Origin: Corynespora cassiicola
Lineage: Eukaryota > Ascomycota > Dothideomycetes > Pleosporales > Corynesporascaceae
Assembly (NCBI GenBank): GCA_022059125.1
Contig: JAEUWY010000001.1
Span: 4,898,001-4,962,000, forward strand
Length of the DNA stretch: 64,000 nt
Direction: 5' to 3'
The notes under the pieces were generated by a model, which ran no database searches, had not been told where the DNA came from, and was given only the letters and a program-made list of their open reading frames with translations. This document shows positions 48,446 through 57,615 of this stretch, piece after piece. Positions within the stretch are counted from its first letter, which is position 1. The number at the start of each line of letters is the position of its first letter. The position numbers were made by a program, and so were the translations under genes.

Positions 48446-49486
48446 TTAACCGGGGGGCAGCGTGCTCTGATCAACAACGTCTTGGGCCTCCTTCTCTTCC
48501 ACTTCATTCGGTCCGTGGAGCGGTGAGCGAGGCAACGCCATGAGTCCTGTTTGATCGTCAGCCCCCGAAATCGGGTTCAATAGTCGCACTCAGATTAGCT
48601 TACCTGTCCTTGCCGATTCAAGAATGCCGAAGGGCGCAATCAGCTTCATGAACGAGTCGATCCTAGTCGACTTCGCCGAGACCTCGACAATGCAGTTGTT
48701 GGTGCTAATATCCAGGACCTTGCCTCCGAATTGATGCGTCAAGAAGGTGATGGCGCGAAGGTGCTCGTGCTTGTGCCTGAGCGCCTGACTGACGGCCAGG
48801 TTGTTGGGATGGAAGTCCCTCCTCAGGGAATCACGGGCGGCCGCCTCGGCAAAAGCATTGCGCTCCTCCTCCGACAGCTGCTCCGGGTCAAAGCCCTCCT
48901 CGACTGGGCTGTGAGCCATCTCCCGGTGGTGGGCAAGCAGCTCCTCAAAGTACTCGGGGCCAAGGATGGAGATCTTTGCAAGCAAAAGCTCGCGCTGCAC
49001 GAGGGGCGAGGCAGTGTAGTCGAGCACAGCCCAGACAGGGACGAGGTCCTCGAGTTGGCGGCGGGCCTGCTCCACAACACCATCCTGGCCCTGCAGCACA
49101 ATGGTCATGCGGGAGAGATCGTCGACCTCGGTATTGCACACAACCAAGCTGTCAATGTTGAATCCACGCGCGGCCAGGATGCCCGACACACGGGACAGCA
49201 CACCGGGCTCGTTCTGCACGAGGCAGTTCAGGATGTGGCGCTTGGGCGGCGCCTGCGAGGGGAGCGGCGTCTCGTACAGAATGCTGCTGACGGCCGCCTG
49301 GGCAGACCAAGCAGGAGGTCGGTCATCGGTTGGGAGCGGCGCAATGCGGCGATGGAGCGCTTTGTACGCGAGGGCCTGGGTGGAGGACGAGGTGGAGGCC
49401 CGCTGCTGCTGGCGGAGGGCACCCGCGCATTGCCGGCTGAGCAGATTGCGCACTGGCAGGGCCATGAAAGCCCGCCCAGATGCCAT
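48446..49486 (-). CDS. ILV6: Acetolactate synthase regulatory (small) subunit
   Basis: Minus-strand exons 49486-48604 and 48546-48446 give about 327 residues, with the intron near the 3' end (ARTG-LMALPRSP). Residues 1-45 are rich in Arg, Ser and Ala without acidic residues, a mitochondrial targeting signal. An ACT domain starts at about 83 (RHILNCLVQNEPGVLSRVSGILAARGFNIDSL) and is followed by the fungal small-subunit region ending in FGGKVLDISTNNCIVEVSAKSTRIDSFM. The protein binds the catalytic subunit Ilv2, activates it and confers valine feedback inhibition of acetolactate/acetohydroxybutyrate synthesis in branched-chain amino acid biosynthesis. Upstream in-frame sequence lacks an ATG, supporting the start at 49486. 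It shares a 352-bp divergent promoter with the KH gene, including a Leu3-type site 125 bp upstream of this ATG. Confidence 0.95.
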
Positions 49487-49610
49487 GATGGAAGATGGCA
49501 GCCTCGACGAGGGCAATTGGGGTGATGGAGGCGGGTTTGGGTGCGAGCTGATGTTGGAATTAACAAAGACGAGGTGATTCAGCAGTAAAATCACTGGCGC
49601 GGGCCGATTC

Positions 49611-49620
49611 CCGATATCGG
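49611..49620. promoter_or_regulatory. Leu3/LeuB-type CCG-N4-CGG site
   Basis: CCGATATCGG fits the everted CCG-N4-CGG half-site arrangement recognised by the zinc-cluster regulator Leu3 (LeuB in Aspergillus), which controls branched-chain amino acid genes using alpha-isopropylmalate. The position 125 bp upstream of ILV6 makes this the best-supported regulatory site in the window. Binding is inferred. Confidence 0.55.
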
Positions 49621-49647
49621 GGTAGAGCTTCTAGGCAACGCTCGGGA

Positions 49648-49668
49648 TCACGTGAAACGTCACGTTTC
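49648..49668. promoter_or_regulatory. E-box plus CRE-like overlapping palindromes
   Basis: TCACGTGA (E-box, Cbf1/bHLH type) overlaps the 15-nt palindrome GAAACGTCACGTTTC, which contains the CRE-like core ACGTCA. The nonamer CGTCACGTT recurs at 57401-57409 in the OTC promoter. Confidence 0.4.
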
Positions 49669-49838
49669 GGAGCCTCGGAGCCTAGGGCTTGGCAAGTGGC
49701 TCTTGGCGGCCCTCCGCCTTTGAATCTTTTAGCAGTTGGCGTTGCCTTGACGCCGACACCTACCACATCACGCTGCCCGCGCGCAACAACTTGCTGCTGC
49801 ACTCGAGGACAGGTTACTGCCCGCGCTGCTCGTCAACC

Positions 49839-51817
49839 ATGTCTGATGAACCGCGCCCGCGCTCCCGCTTCGACCGCGGCGACCCTGATCGTCCACAGCG
49901 TTCGCGCTTCGACCGCTCGCGCTCGCCCTCGAGCAGAGAAGCCGACTCTGTGCGCGCGCGCAGCCCCGTTGCTCGCAACGCCTCAGACAGCCCTGCCTCG
50001 AGCGAAGCCAAGAAGTTTAGCAAGACTGAAGCTGCTGCTCGCGCTGCGGCTGCTGCGGCGAGGATCACCGAGCAGATTACTGCGAAGAAGGGCGTCCAGC
50101 ATGTCGAGGTGCCGCCGATTCGCTCTGTGAGCAGCCCACCACTCCCCCGCGCCGATGCGCATGGCGACGCCGCTGACAATACATAGGCTCCGACTCCTCC
50201 CGCAGCGCCCCCCGCGAACAAGGCCAAAGAGGGCGAGATTTATCAACAAGACGGCGATTACATCAAGGACATAGACATCAATGATCACCGCAACCGTTAC
50301 TTGCTGACCAAAGGCCACATTCAAAAAAGGGTAATTAGCTTTTGTCGTCCACTGATTTTTCACAGCAGCTTTCCCCGGCCTCAGCTCAAGCCACGGCATT
50401 GCTTCATCACAGCTCTGTCGCGCGCTTGGGTCGGGCTCTTCTGTTTGCGCGGCTCTCCTTGTAGAGAGTCGGAGCTCACTGAACCTTCTAGCTGCCTTTT
50501 GTTGATCTTGCGAATGCTGACCTCAATGTGACATCTAGATCAATGAAGATACAGGCGCTGGTACGCATCCCACAACTTTTAACCAATTGTTGTAGTGTAG
50601 AACACCTGCTTATACATGCGCAAGATATCACCACCCGGGGTCAATATGTGCCTGATAGGAGCATGGCCACCGCTGCTGTAAGTTCATCTGGCATGTACCC
50701 CGATTGGCCTTGGCTGACCATCCAGAACCCTCCCCTCTATCTTCATGTGACCGCCACTAGCAAAGAGAGCCTCGAGAAGGCTGTAGAACAGATCAACCAG
50801 GAATTGAACTCAGCGTTGCCCAATCTCGTCGATGAGCGTAGATTCCGCCGTCGCGATGCGGACACTGTTGAGCGCGACGAGTACGGCAGGGTAAAGCGCT
50901 CCACCGTCTCTATTGAAGTATCGTCCTTCAAATGTAAATGCTGACTCTCTGTGTAGCGCAAATGGCCCGAGGAGAAGATTCCCGTCGATCTTGAACCTAT
51001 CAGCGGCTTCAACCTGCGAGCCCAGGTCGTTGGCCGAGGAGGCGAACACGTCAAATGGATCCAGAGCGAGACTGGCTGCAAGGTCCAGATCAAAGGCCAA
51101 GGCTCAGGCTTCCTGGAGCCCGTGACGAACCGCGAGAGCGATGAGCCAATGTACCTCCACATTGCGTAAGTACCAACACGAGGATTTCTTGACCCTACAA
51201 TACTGACGACGCTCAGCGGACCCCAGCCTGACAGGGTCGAGCATGCCAAATCGCTTGCCGAGGAGTTGTTGGTGACTGTTCGCGGAAACTACCAGGCCTT
51301 TAAGGAGCGCCCTCCCCAGGATCGCTACGGTGGACGTGACCGTGACCGTGGAGACCGTGGAGACCGCGGCGACCGCGGAAGCTACGGAGATCGTGGGGGA
51401 TATGGTGACCGAAATGATCGCGACCGCTCTCAGAGCTACAACCAGGGCTACGGCAACTATAATGGTCACAACGACGTTCAGTCGCCTACCCATGCCCAGG
51501 ACAACACTCAAGAGCAATGGGCTGCCTACTACGCCGCCAATGGAGGAGACCCATACGCCGCATATGGTGGATACGAGAATTACATGGCCTACTGCAACTA
51601 CTACTACGGTGCCCAAGCGCAGGCTCCTGCCACTTCTGCTTCTCCGGCCCCTCCTCCTCCTCCAGGCAGTGCGCCCACGGATAGTGTTGTGGCCCCTCCT
51701 CCCCCGCCCCCTCCGGCTGGCTCGCCTCCTGGAGGCTACAGCGCCGTAAGTAAATAACCCAACCTTGCCCTTTTTTCACTGACATTGTTCCAGGTTCCTC
51801 CCCCTCCTGGCATGTGA
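49839..51817 (+). CDS. Two-KH-domain RNA-binding protein (KHDC4/BLOM7-like)
   Basis: Eight exons: 49839-50126, 50187-50330, 50539-50560 (22 nt), 50625-50677, 50726-50890, 50957-51165, 51217-51745 and 51794-51817, about 477 residues. Residues 1-65 are rich in Arg-Ser/Arg-Phe-Asp, an SR-like tail. A first KH-like domain reads YLLTKGHIQKR-INEDTGA-DITTRGQYVPDRSMATAA-NPPLYLHVTA over four exons; the second has the KH loop VVGRGGEHVKWIQSETGCKVQIKG with GxxG-type GRGGEH. Downstream are DRG/RGG-type repeats (about 51340-51430), a Tyr/Gln/Asn-rich segment and Pro-rich runs ending PPPPGM. The layout matches human KHDC4 (BLOM7-alpha), a spliceosome-associated factor that influences splice-site choice, and SF1-related KH proteins; a nuclear splicing role is inferred. 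The last intron isolates just eight codons including the stop. Confidence 0.9.
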
Positions 51818-52343
51818 TTTCATTGAAGATCTCGCAGCAAATGACTCGGTTCTTTTCCTTTCCTATTGCGATTTGAACCACTATGAGCACCCAAAAAATC
51901 TTGTCTCCCCCATTTTGGAGGCACCTAGGATTTCTTTCACTAAGTAGTACCCCATGGGACACCATGGTGCCCGGGCCTTGGGTTCTGTTCTGTTCCCTTT
52001 CTGTGGCTGTTTGAGGCAGCACGGAGGTAGGTATTTCGAGCTTTGGTCAACGACCTGGGTATGGATGGGACTAGGTGTAACTAGTAATTGACAAATAATT
52101 GAATCAAAGAAAATCAAACAAACAAATCGTTCCAAACTGTGGTGACAGCTACGCGAGGCGAGGGCGGAAGGTATCGTCGTTATAATAAGTCAAGCTTGAT
52201 TGGCCGAGAGTGCAGGCACTACCCCAGAGCTCGGCATTGGCGCGTGGGATGGGCCCGAGCCGACTTTCGCAATCGATAATTTTTGTCGACGACACGCCTT
52301 GGTGACACTCACGCCACGCCACGTCGCCGAAGACTTAATCATC
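51818..52343. promoter_or_regulatory. KH-gene 3' UTR and aconitase promoter
   Basis: A 526-bp spacer between two genes on the same strand. Inverted CCAAT boxes (ATTGG) occur near 52198 and 52229, and a CCACGTCG element near 52318. No gene seen. Confidence 0.45.
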
Positions 52344-55131
52344 ATGCGGGTACAGGCAATGCGAGTTGGCCAGGTTGCCAATTGCAGGGTATGTGTTGCC
52401 AATTCCTTGATGGGGCTCGACCTCGCATGGCTTTGGGTCTTTGTATTGTGCTCAGGGTCTCGCTACCAGGTGCATGTAAAGACCAGACGATAACTGTGAG
52501 ACTGATGTAGGCCCGGCTGTCTAACACGCTTCGCCATCCTTCAGTCCTCTCCCGAAGGACGCTTGCGACTACCCACGATGCGGCGCCACAACACCACGTT
52601 GACATCTCCTCGCGCACGCCACCCTACCACAAGCTCATCACGCGACTGAAAGAGGTTCGCAAGGTCCTAGGCTCGTCCCGACACCTCACGCTCGCGGAGA
52701 AGATATTGTACTCGCATTTGGAGAGCCCCGAGGAGTCACTGCTGTCCAACACGAACAATGGACGCGACATCAGAGGCCAGGCCAACCTCAAGCTCAAGCC
52801 CGACCGTGTGGCAATGCAGGACGCATCGGCGCAGATGGCCATTCTCCAGTTCATGTCCTGTGGTCTCCCATCTACGGCCGTGCCGGCGAGCGTGCACTGC
52901 GACCACATGATTGTTGGCGAGAAGGGCGCGGACACGGATCTGCCCCGTTCGATTGCGGGCAACAAGGAGGTCTTTGACTTTTTGGAGTCTGCGGCTAAGA
53001 AGTACGGTATCGAGTTCTGGCCCCCCGGTGCCGGTATCATCCATCAGTCCGTTCTGGAGAACTACTCCGCTCCCGGACTCATGATGCTCGGAACCGACAG
53101 CCACACGCCTAATGCAGGTGGTCTTGGAGCTATCGCTATTGGTGTCGGAGGTGCTGACGCTGTTGATGCTCTGGTGGATGCTCCCTGGGAGCTGAAAGCC
53201 CCGAAGATTCTGGGTGTCAAGCTTACTGGCGAGTTGAGCGGTTGGGCTTCACCCAAGGATGTTATCCTGAACTTGGCTGGCCAGCTTACTGTCCGGGTAT
53301 GTAGAAACAGGACGCTTGCAATTCATGCTTCTAACTGTGCAACAGGGCGGTACCGGATACATTATCGAGTACTTCGGTCCCGGCGTCCAGAGCCTGAGCT
53401 GCACTGGCATGGCAACCATCTGTACGCAATCCATACCGATATTAGCATACTGTACTGACTTGTGCTAGGCAACATGGGAGCTGAAGTTGGTGCCACCACA
53501 TCCTTATTCCCCTTCTCCCCGGCCCACGTTCCCTACCTCGAAGCAACTCACCGTGGACCCATTGCCCAAGCCGCTTTGAACATTGCTTCCACGTCAATGG
53601 AAACCAACCTCCTCCGCGCTGATCCTGAGGCTGTCTACGACAAGGTCATCGAAATTGACCTCTCAACCCTGGAACCCCATATCAACGGACCATTCACCCC
53701 CGATCTTTCCACTCCCCTGTCCAAGTTCAAGTCGGTAGTCGAAGAGAAGGACTGGCCCAAGACTTTCGGTGCTGGTCTGATTGGCAGCTGCACGAATAGT
53801 TCGTACCAGGACATGACCCGTGCGGAAGAACTCGTTAAGCAGGCCGAGGCCGCTGGTCTCAAGCCCAAGGCTGATTTCTTTATTACCCCCGGCAGTGAGC
53901 AAATCAGGGCAACGCTTGAGCGTGATGGAACGCTTTCGACGTTTACCTCAGCCGGTGGAACTGTCTTGGCAAACGCTTGCGGGTAAGTGCCTAGGTGTAT
54001 CCCTGATGTATAGTCACATGTCGGCTCTACAAGACATTGACTTGAACCAACCTCGATTTGATATATATGCTAATATTACTTAGTCCATGCATTGGCATGT
54101 GGTCGCGCAATGATGAAACGAAGAAGGGCGAGTTTAATGCCATCTTCACGTCTTATAACCGAAACTTCCCTGGCCGTAACGATGGCAACCGTTCGACTAT
54201 GAACTTCCTCTCATCTCCCGAACTCATCACTGCCATGGCATACTCTGGATCAACGACGTTCAACCCCATCACCGACACAATTCCCACGCCTTCGGGAACT
54301 CCGTTCAAGTTTTCGCCGCCCAAGGGCTTTGATTTGCCTTCGGCAGGCTTTGAGGAGGGCAACAAAGACTTTTTGCCTACCCCTGGTGTGCCCGATCCCT
54401 CTGTAGAGATCAAGGTTGATCCCAAATCAACTCGTTTGGCTCTTTTGGATCCTTTCAGTCCTTTCCCCGACTCTGAGCTCAATTCGCTTCGCGTCCTCTA
54501 TAAGGTCAAGGGTCAGTGCACAACGGACACCATTTCTGCTGCAGGCCCTTGGCTCAAGTACAAGGGTCATCTTCCCAACATTTCTGAAAACACCCTCATT
54601 GGCGCCGTTAATGCTGCTACCAATGAAGTCAATGTTGCATATGATGTCGATGGTACTAAGTCGGGCATCCCCGAGCTTGCTAAGCGCTGGAAGGAGCAGG
54701 GACAGGAATGGCTCGTCGTTGCTGAACACAACTATGGTGAGGGATCTGCCCGTGAGCACGCTGCCCTCCAACCCAGGTACCTAGGTGGTCGTATCATCTT
54801 GGCCAAGTCTTTTGCCCGAATCCACGAGACCAACCTCAAGAAGCAAGGCATTGTCCCCTTGACCTTCGCCAACGAGGCCGACTACGATCTCTTCGATGCC
54901 TGTGACGAGGTTGCCACCCGAGGTCTCATCGACCTTTTGAGGAGCGGAGGCAAGGGTGGGGTTGAGCTGGTCATCAAGAAGGATGGCGGCGAGAAGGTTA
55001 TCAAGACCAAGCACACCCTCTCGCAGGACCAGTGCGGCTTCATTCTTGCAGGAAGCGCGCTCAACCTCCTTGCCCGCAAGGGTCGCGAGGACAGGGAGGA
55101 GATTACCAGGGCGAACGAGCTCTCGGATTAG
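52344..55131 (+). CDS. ACO2: Mitochondrial aconitase, Aco2/homocitrate-dehydratase type
   Basis: Exons 52511-53296, 53346-53421, 53469-53982 and 54084-55131 are firm. An in-frame TAG directly precedes 52511, so the ATG must lie in an upstream exon; the best fit is ATG-CGG at 52344-52349 joined to GCCCGG, giving a mitochondrial presequence ([22 protein letters not shown]) and about 809 residues. Iron-sulphur cluster cysteines are in [11 protein letters not shown] and ANACG-PCIGMW, with [21 protein letters not shown] and the active-site loop [10 protein letters not shown]. The insertion [25 protein letters not shown] distinguishes this from the main fungal aconitase and matches yeast Aco2, which interconverts homocitrate and homoaconitate in lysine synthesis, with little or no TCA-cycle role. 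Certain as an aconitase-superfamily enzyme; the Aco2 subtype is likely; the first exon is uncertain. Confidence 0.93.
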
Positions 55132-55997
55132 ACAAAACATCATTAGAGAAATTGTGGGACGGGGTGATATTCAGTATTTGTTCTGCTTTCAGTGTATGCA
55201 TACCTAGGCGAAATCAAGTCAAAAATTCAAGTCTACATTCCATGGCATCACATCATCAGACTGGGTACTGAAGTCAGGCCCTGCGCTCGCCCGGGATCGC
55301 GTCGAGCCTGGTCCTACTTCCCTGCAACTGAGCCTCCCTATCTGAGTAGCATTCAGTCATTCCCATGCCCATTATTCCCGTCAAGCAGCTCCAGGGATCT
55401 CCAAATCGGAGTGTTAGGGCGGCCATGCGTCCATGACTTGCAAAAAAAAAAAAAAAAAAACTAGCATCACATTTCCAAGTCCACTTCCCTCGCGCCAAAC
55501 CACGGAACCCGATTGCGGCAACTTGCGCGAGGAAACTGGGCGAACGGCTCGACGTTGGTCAAGAGAGAAACTATTGCCCTCACCACCGCTAGCACTCGGG
55601 ATTCATACCCGCCCAGTGGTGGGCATACGCAACTGCCGAAAAGCGAGGGAGAGGTCGCGATCGGAGCACCCCCGTTGGTATCCGTGTCCGCCAAAGTATG
55701 TTCCGATCCGATGGCGGAAGGGTGTTCATGGGGGCTAGACATGGGGTGGTGTCGTACGTGCTATTGACACAGCACCACTTTTCCTTGCCAGGTTCTAGGT
55801 CCCCAGTTCACGATGGAGCAGCAGGGGGAGGGGGTGAATTGGAAAAAAAGGAAAAAAAGAAGGGTTGCATTTGAACGGCACACGTTGACCCACATACACA
55901 TACACATTTCCGAGGCAAGCGAGCATACGCGCTCCACGGAGCTACCTACATGAGCGCACGTTTTACGTAAATCCCTTTTTCTACTGCGACGACCGCT
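55132..55997. other. Convergent intergenic region with poly-A tract
   Basis: About 0.87 kb between the 3' ends of ACO2 and the OTC gene. Contains an uninterrupted A19 run at 55442-55460. The minus strand at about 55590-55620 can form a tRNA-like arm but no full cloverleaf was found. No gene supported. Confidence 0.55.
55442..55460 (+). repeat. Poly-A tract, A19
   Basis: Nineteen A in a row, bounded by C on both sides, 311 bp downstream of the ACO2 stop. It may be a simple homopolymer repeat or the tail of an old retroposed copy; no flanking target-site duplication was recognised. Confidence 0.95.
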
Positions 55998-57213
55998 TTA
56001 GATTTTTCCCTTGTTCACGACAAACGACTCCAACGCAGCTGTGGCATGATTAGTATTCCGTACAATCCTGATTAGGGGCAATACGGCAGGGGCGAAGGAC
56101 TCACAAATGGCAGCCCAGAGGCGGTTCTCAGCCTCCTGGAAGACGACAGAGCGCGGGCCGTAAAACACCTCATCGCTGACCTCCTCGGGATGGCGGGGCA
56201 GGCAGTGCATGAAGTTCCAGCTATCCTTTGCGCCACCGCGCTTCGCCAGCTCAGATGTGACCTGGAAGCCCTTGAAGGCGGCGAGACGGCGGGCAGTCTC
56301 CTCCTCCTGGCCCATGGACACCCAAGTATCGGTGACGATGATGTCGGCGTTCTTGACGGCCTCCTCGGGCACGGTGGTCTCGATCAGCTTACCAGGCGTG
56401 GACGTAGTAGTCGAGGCCTGTTCGATGACGGCACGCATGTCCTTGGGGATGCCGTAGCCCTGGGGTGCGGCGACGGCGACGTCGACGCCCAGCTTCGTTG
56501 CGCCAATGGCGAGGTCGAAGAGCACGTTGTTGGCGTCGCCGACCCAGGCTACCTTGAGACCCTCAAGACCCAAGGAGGAGCTAGATTTCGAGGGGTGCAG
56601 CTCAGAGATTGTGAGGAAGTCGGCTATGATTTGGAGGGGGTGGTAGAGGTCGGACAAGGCGTTGATGACGGGGACGGAGCTGTGCTTCGCGAGGTCTGCT
56701 ACGTCCGAGTGAGGGCCAACACGGGCTACAATGGCGGCAGTCATGCTCGAAAGGACGACCGAAGTGTCGTAGAGGGACTCGTTGACCTGGTAGACAGTAA
56801 GCTACAGTGTATGTATTCTTGCATTGTGGTCAAGTCCATACGCCCAATTGGATATCGTCCTTGCCCAGGAACATGGGACTTCCGCCCAATGCTGCCACAG
56901 CGCCTTCAGTCGACACCCTGGTGCGGGTACTCCGCTTGCTGAAGGTCATGGCAACCGTCTTTCCAGCCAATGCCCCGCGCAAGCTGAGCGGGATCTCGCC
57001 GGTTCCAGACTTGATGGCCGTCTTGTGTTTGTGTGCATTTCGGACGAGAGTGGTGAATTCGGCCGGTGTGAGGTCGGCTATCGAGAGCAGGTGTCGAGGT
57101 GCAAAGGGCGAAGTGGGCGGAGCGGCCGGAGAGGAGGTGTTGGTGGAGTAGCAGCGAGCTGGAGCTCTCTTCAAGCTCCTCAGAGCAGCAGGCGAGGGTC
57201 GGAACAGAGGCAT
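55998..57213 (-). CDS. ARG3: Ornithine carbamoyltransferase
   Basis: Minus-strand exons 57213-56842, 56786-56105 and 56038-55998 give about 364 residues. Residues 1-24 are basic and acid-free ([23 protein letters not shown]), a mitochondrial presequence. The carbamoyl-phosphate-binding signature FSKRSTRTR is at 91-99, ornithine-loop and binding motifs HPLQ (173-176) and [17 protein letters not shown] follow, and the C-terminus is [12 protein letters not shown]. The enzyme makes citrulline from ornithine and carbamoyl phosphate in arginine synthesis (ARG3 in yeast, argB in Aspergillus). The junction [14 protein letters not shown] fixes the first intron; the last intron leaves only 13 codons including the stop. 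Divergent from the Tag1-like gene over 402 bp that contain a CCAAT box and a TGACTC core. Confidence 0.96.
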
Positions 57214-57615
57214 TTTGTACAAGCAAAGGAAAACTAGATTGGACAAGGTTCTGATGATTGAACGTAGTCTTTTTATACCGAGGCGGATGAACCAATGGTA
57301 GGAGTCATACACAGCGCCCTTTGCTGGATTATTTTTTGAACCTGACCGCCTTCGAGTCGCGCATGCGTCAACCGCAAATCTGGGGTCGCTTCATCGCTTC
57401 CGTCACGTTGAACCTGGTCTAGCGCCTTGGCATTCCCTCCCCTCCCGCCATTGGAGGCTGTGCCCATACGAGTGATGACGAACCCATGTGCCCTGGATGA
57501 GCCATTATCTGTACCTTCACCTGGTCCATCGCCACCGTTCCTGAACCCTCACGCTCCCTCAACGAATGCTACACTAGAATCACTCTCCTTATCGCTCCGT
57601 TGCCGCCCCGCCGCC
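57214..57615. promoter_or_regulatory. Divergent promoter, OTC / Tag1-like gene
   Basis: 402 bp. A CCAAT box is at 57292-57296, a Gcn4/CpcA half-type core on the minus strand (ATGACTC, 57302-57308) follows, and CGTCACGTT is at 57401-57409, the same nonamer as in the ILV6 promoter. An in-frame upstream ATG for the right-hand gene at 57475 could use part of this as coding sequence. Confidence 0.5.

Larger units (their letters stand above)
49487..49838. promoter_or_regulatory. Compact divergent promoter, ILV6 / KH-protein gene
   Basis: Only 352 bp separate two ATGs on opposite strands, so both 5' leaders and promoters share this DNA. It contains three palindromes: CCCGATATCGGG (49610-49621), TCACGTGA (49648-49655) and GAAACGTCACGTTTC (49654-49668). 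A TGATTCA near 49575, one base from a Gcn4 site, is also present. Confidence 0.7.

Noticed and set aside
53462..53468. Possible separate gene start in the middle of the aconitase gene
   Set aside because: The frames before and after join by GT-AG introns into one aconitase with both cluster motifs; no independent start is needed.
55585..55630. Possible tRNA T-arm on the minus strand (CGGG-TATGAAT-CCCG)
   Set aside because: The loop lacks the TTC consensus and no acceptor, D or anticodon arms could be placed around it.
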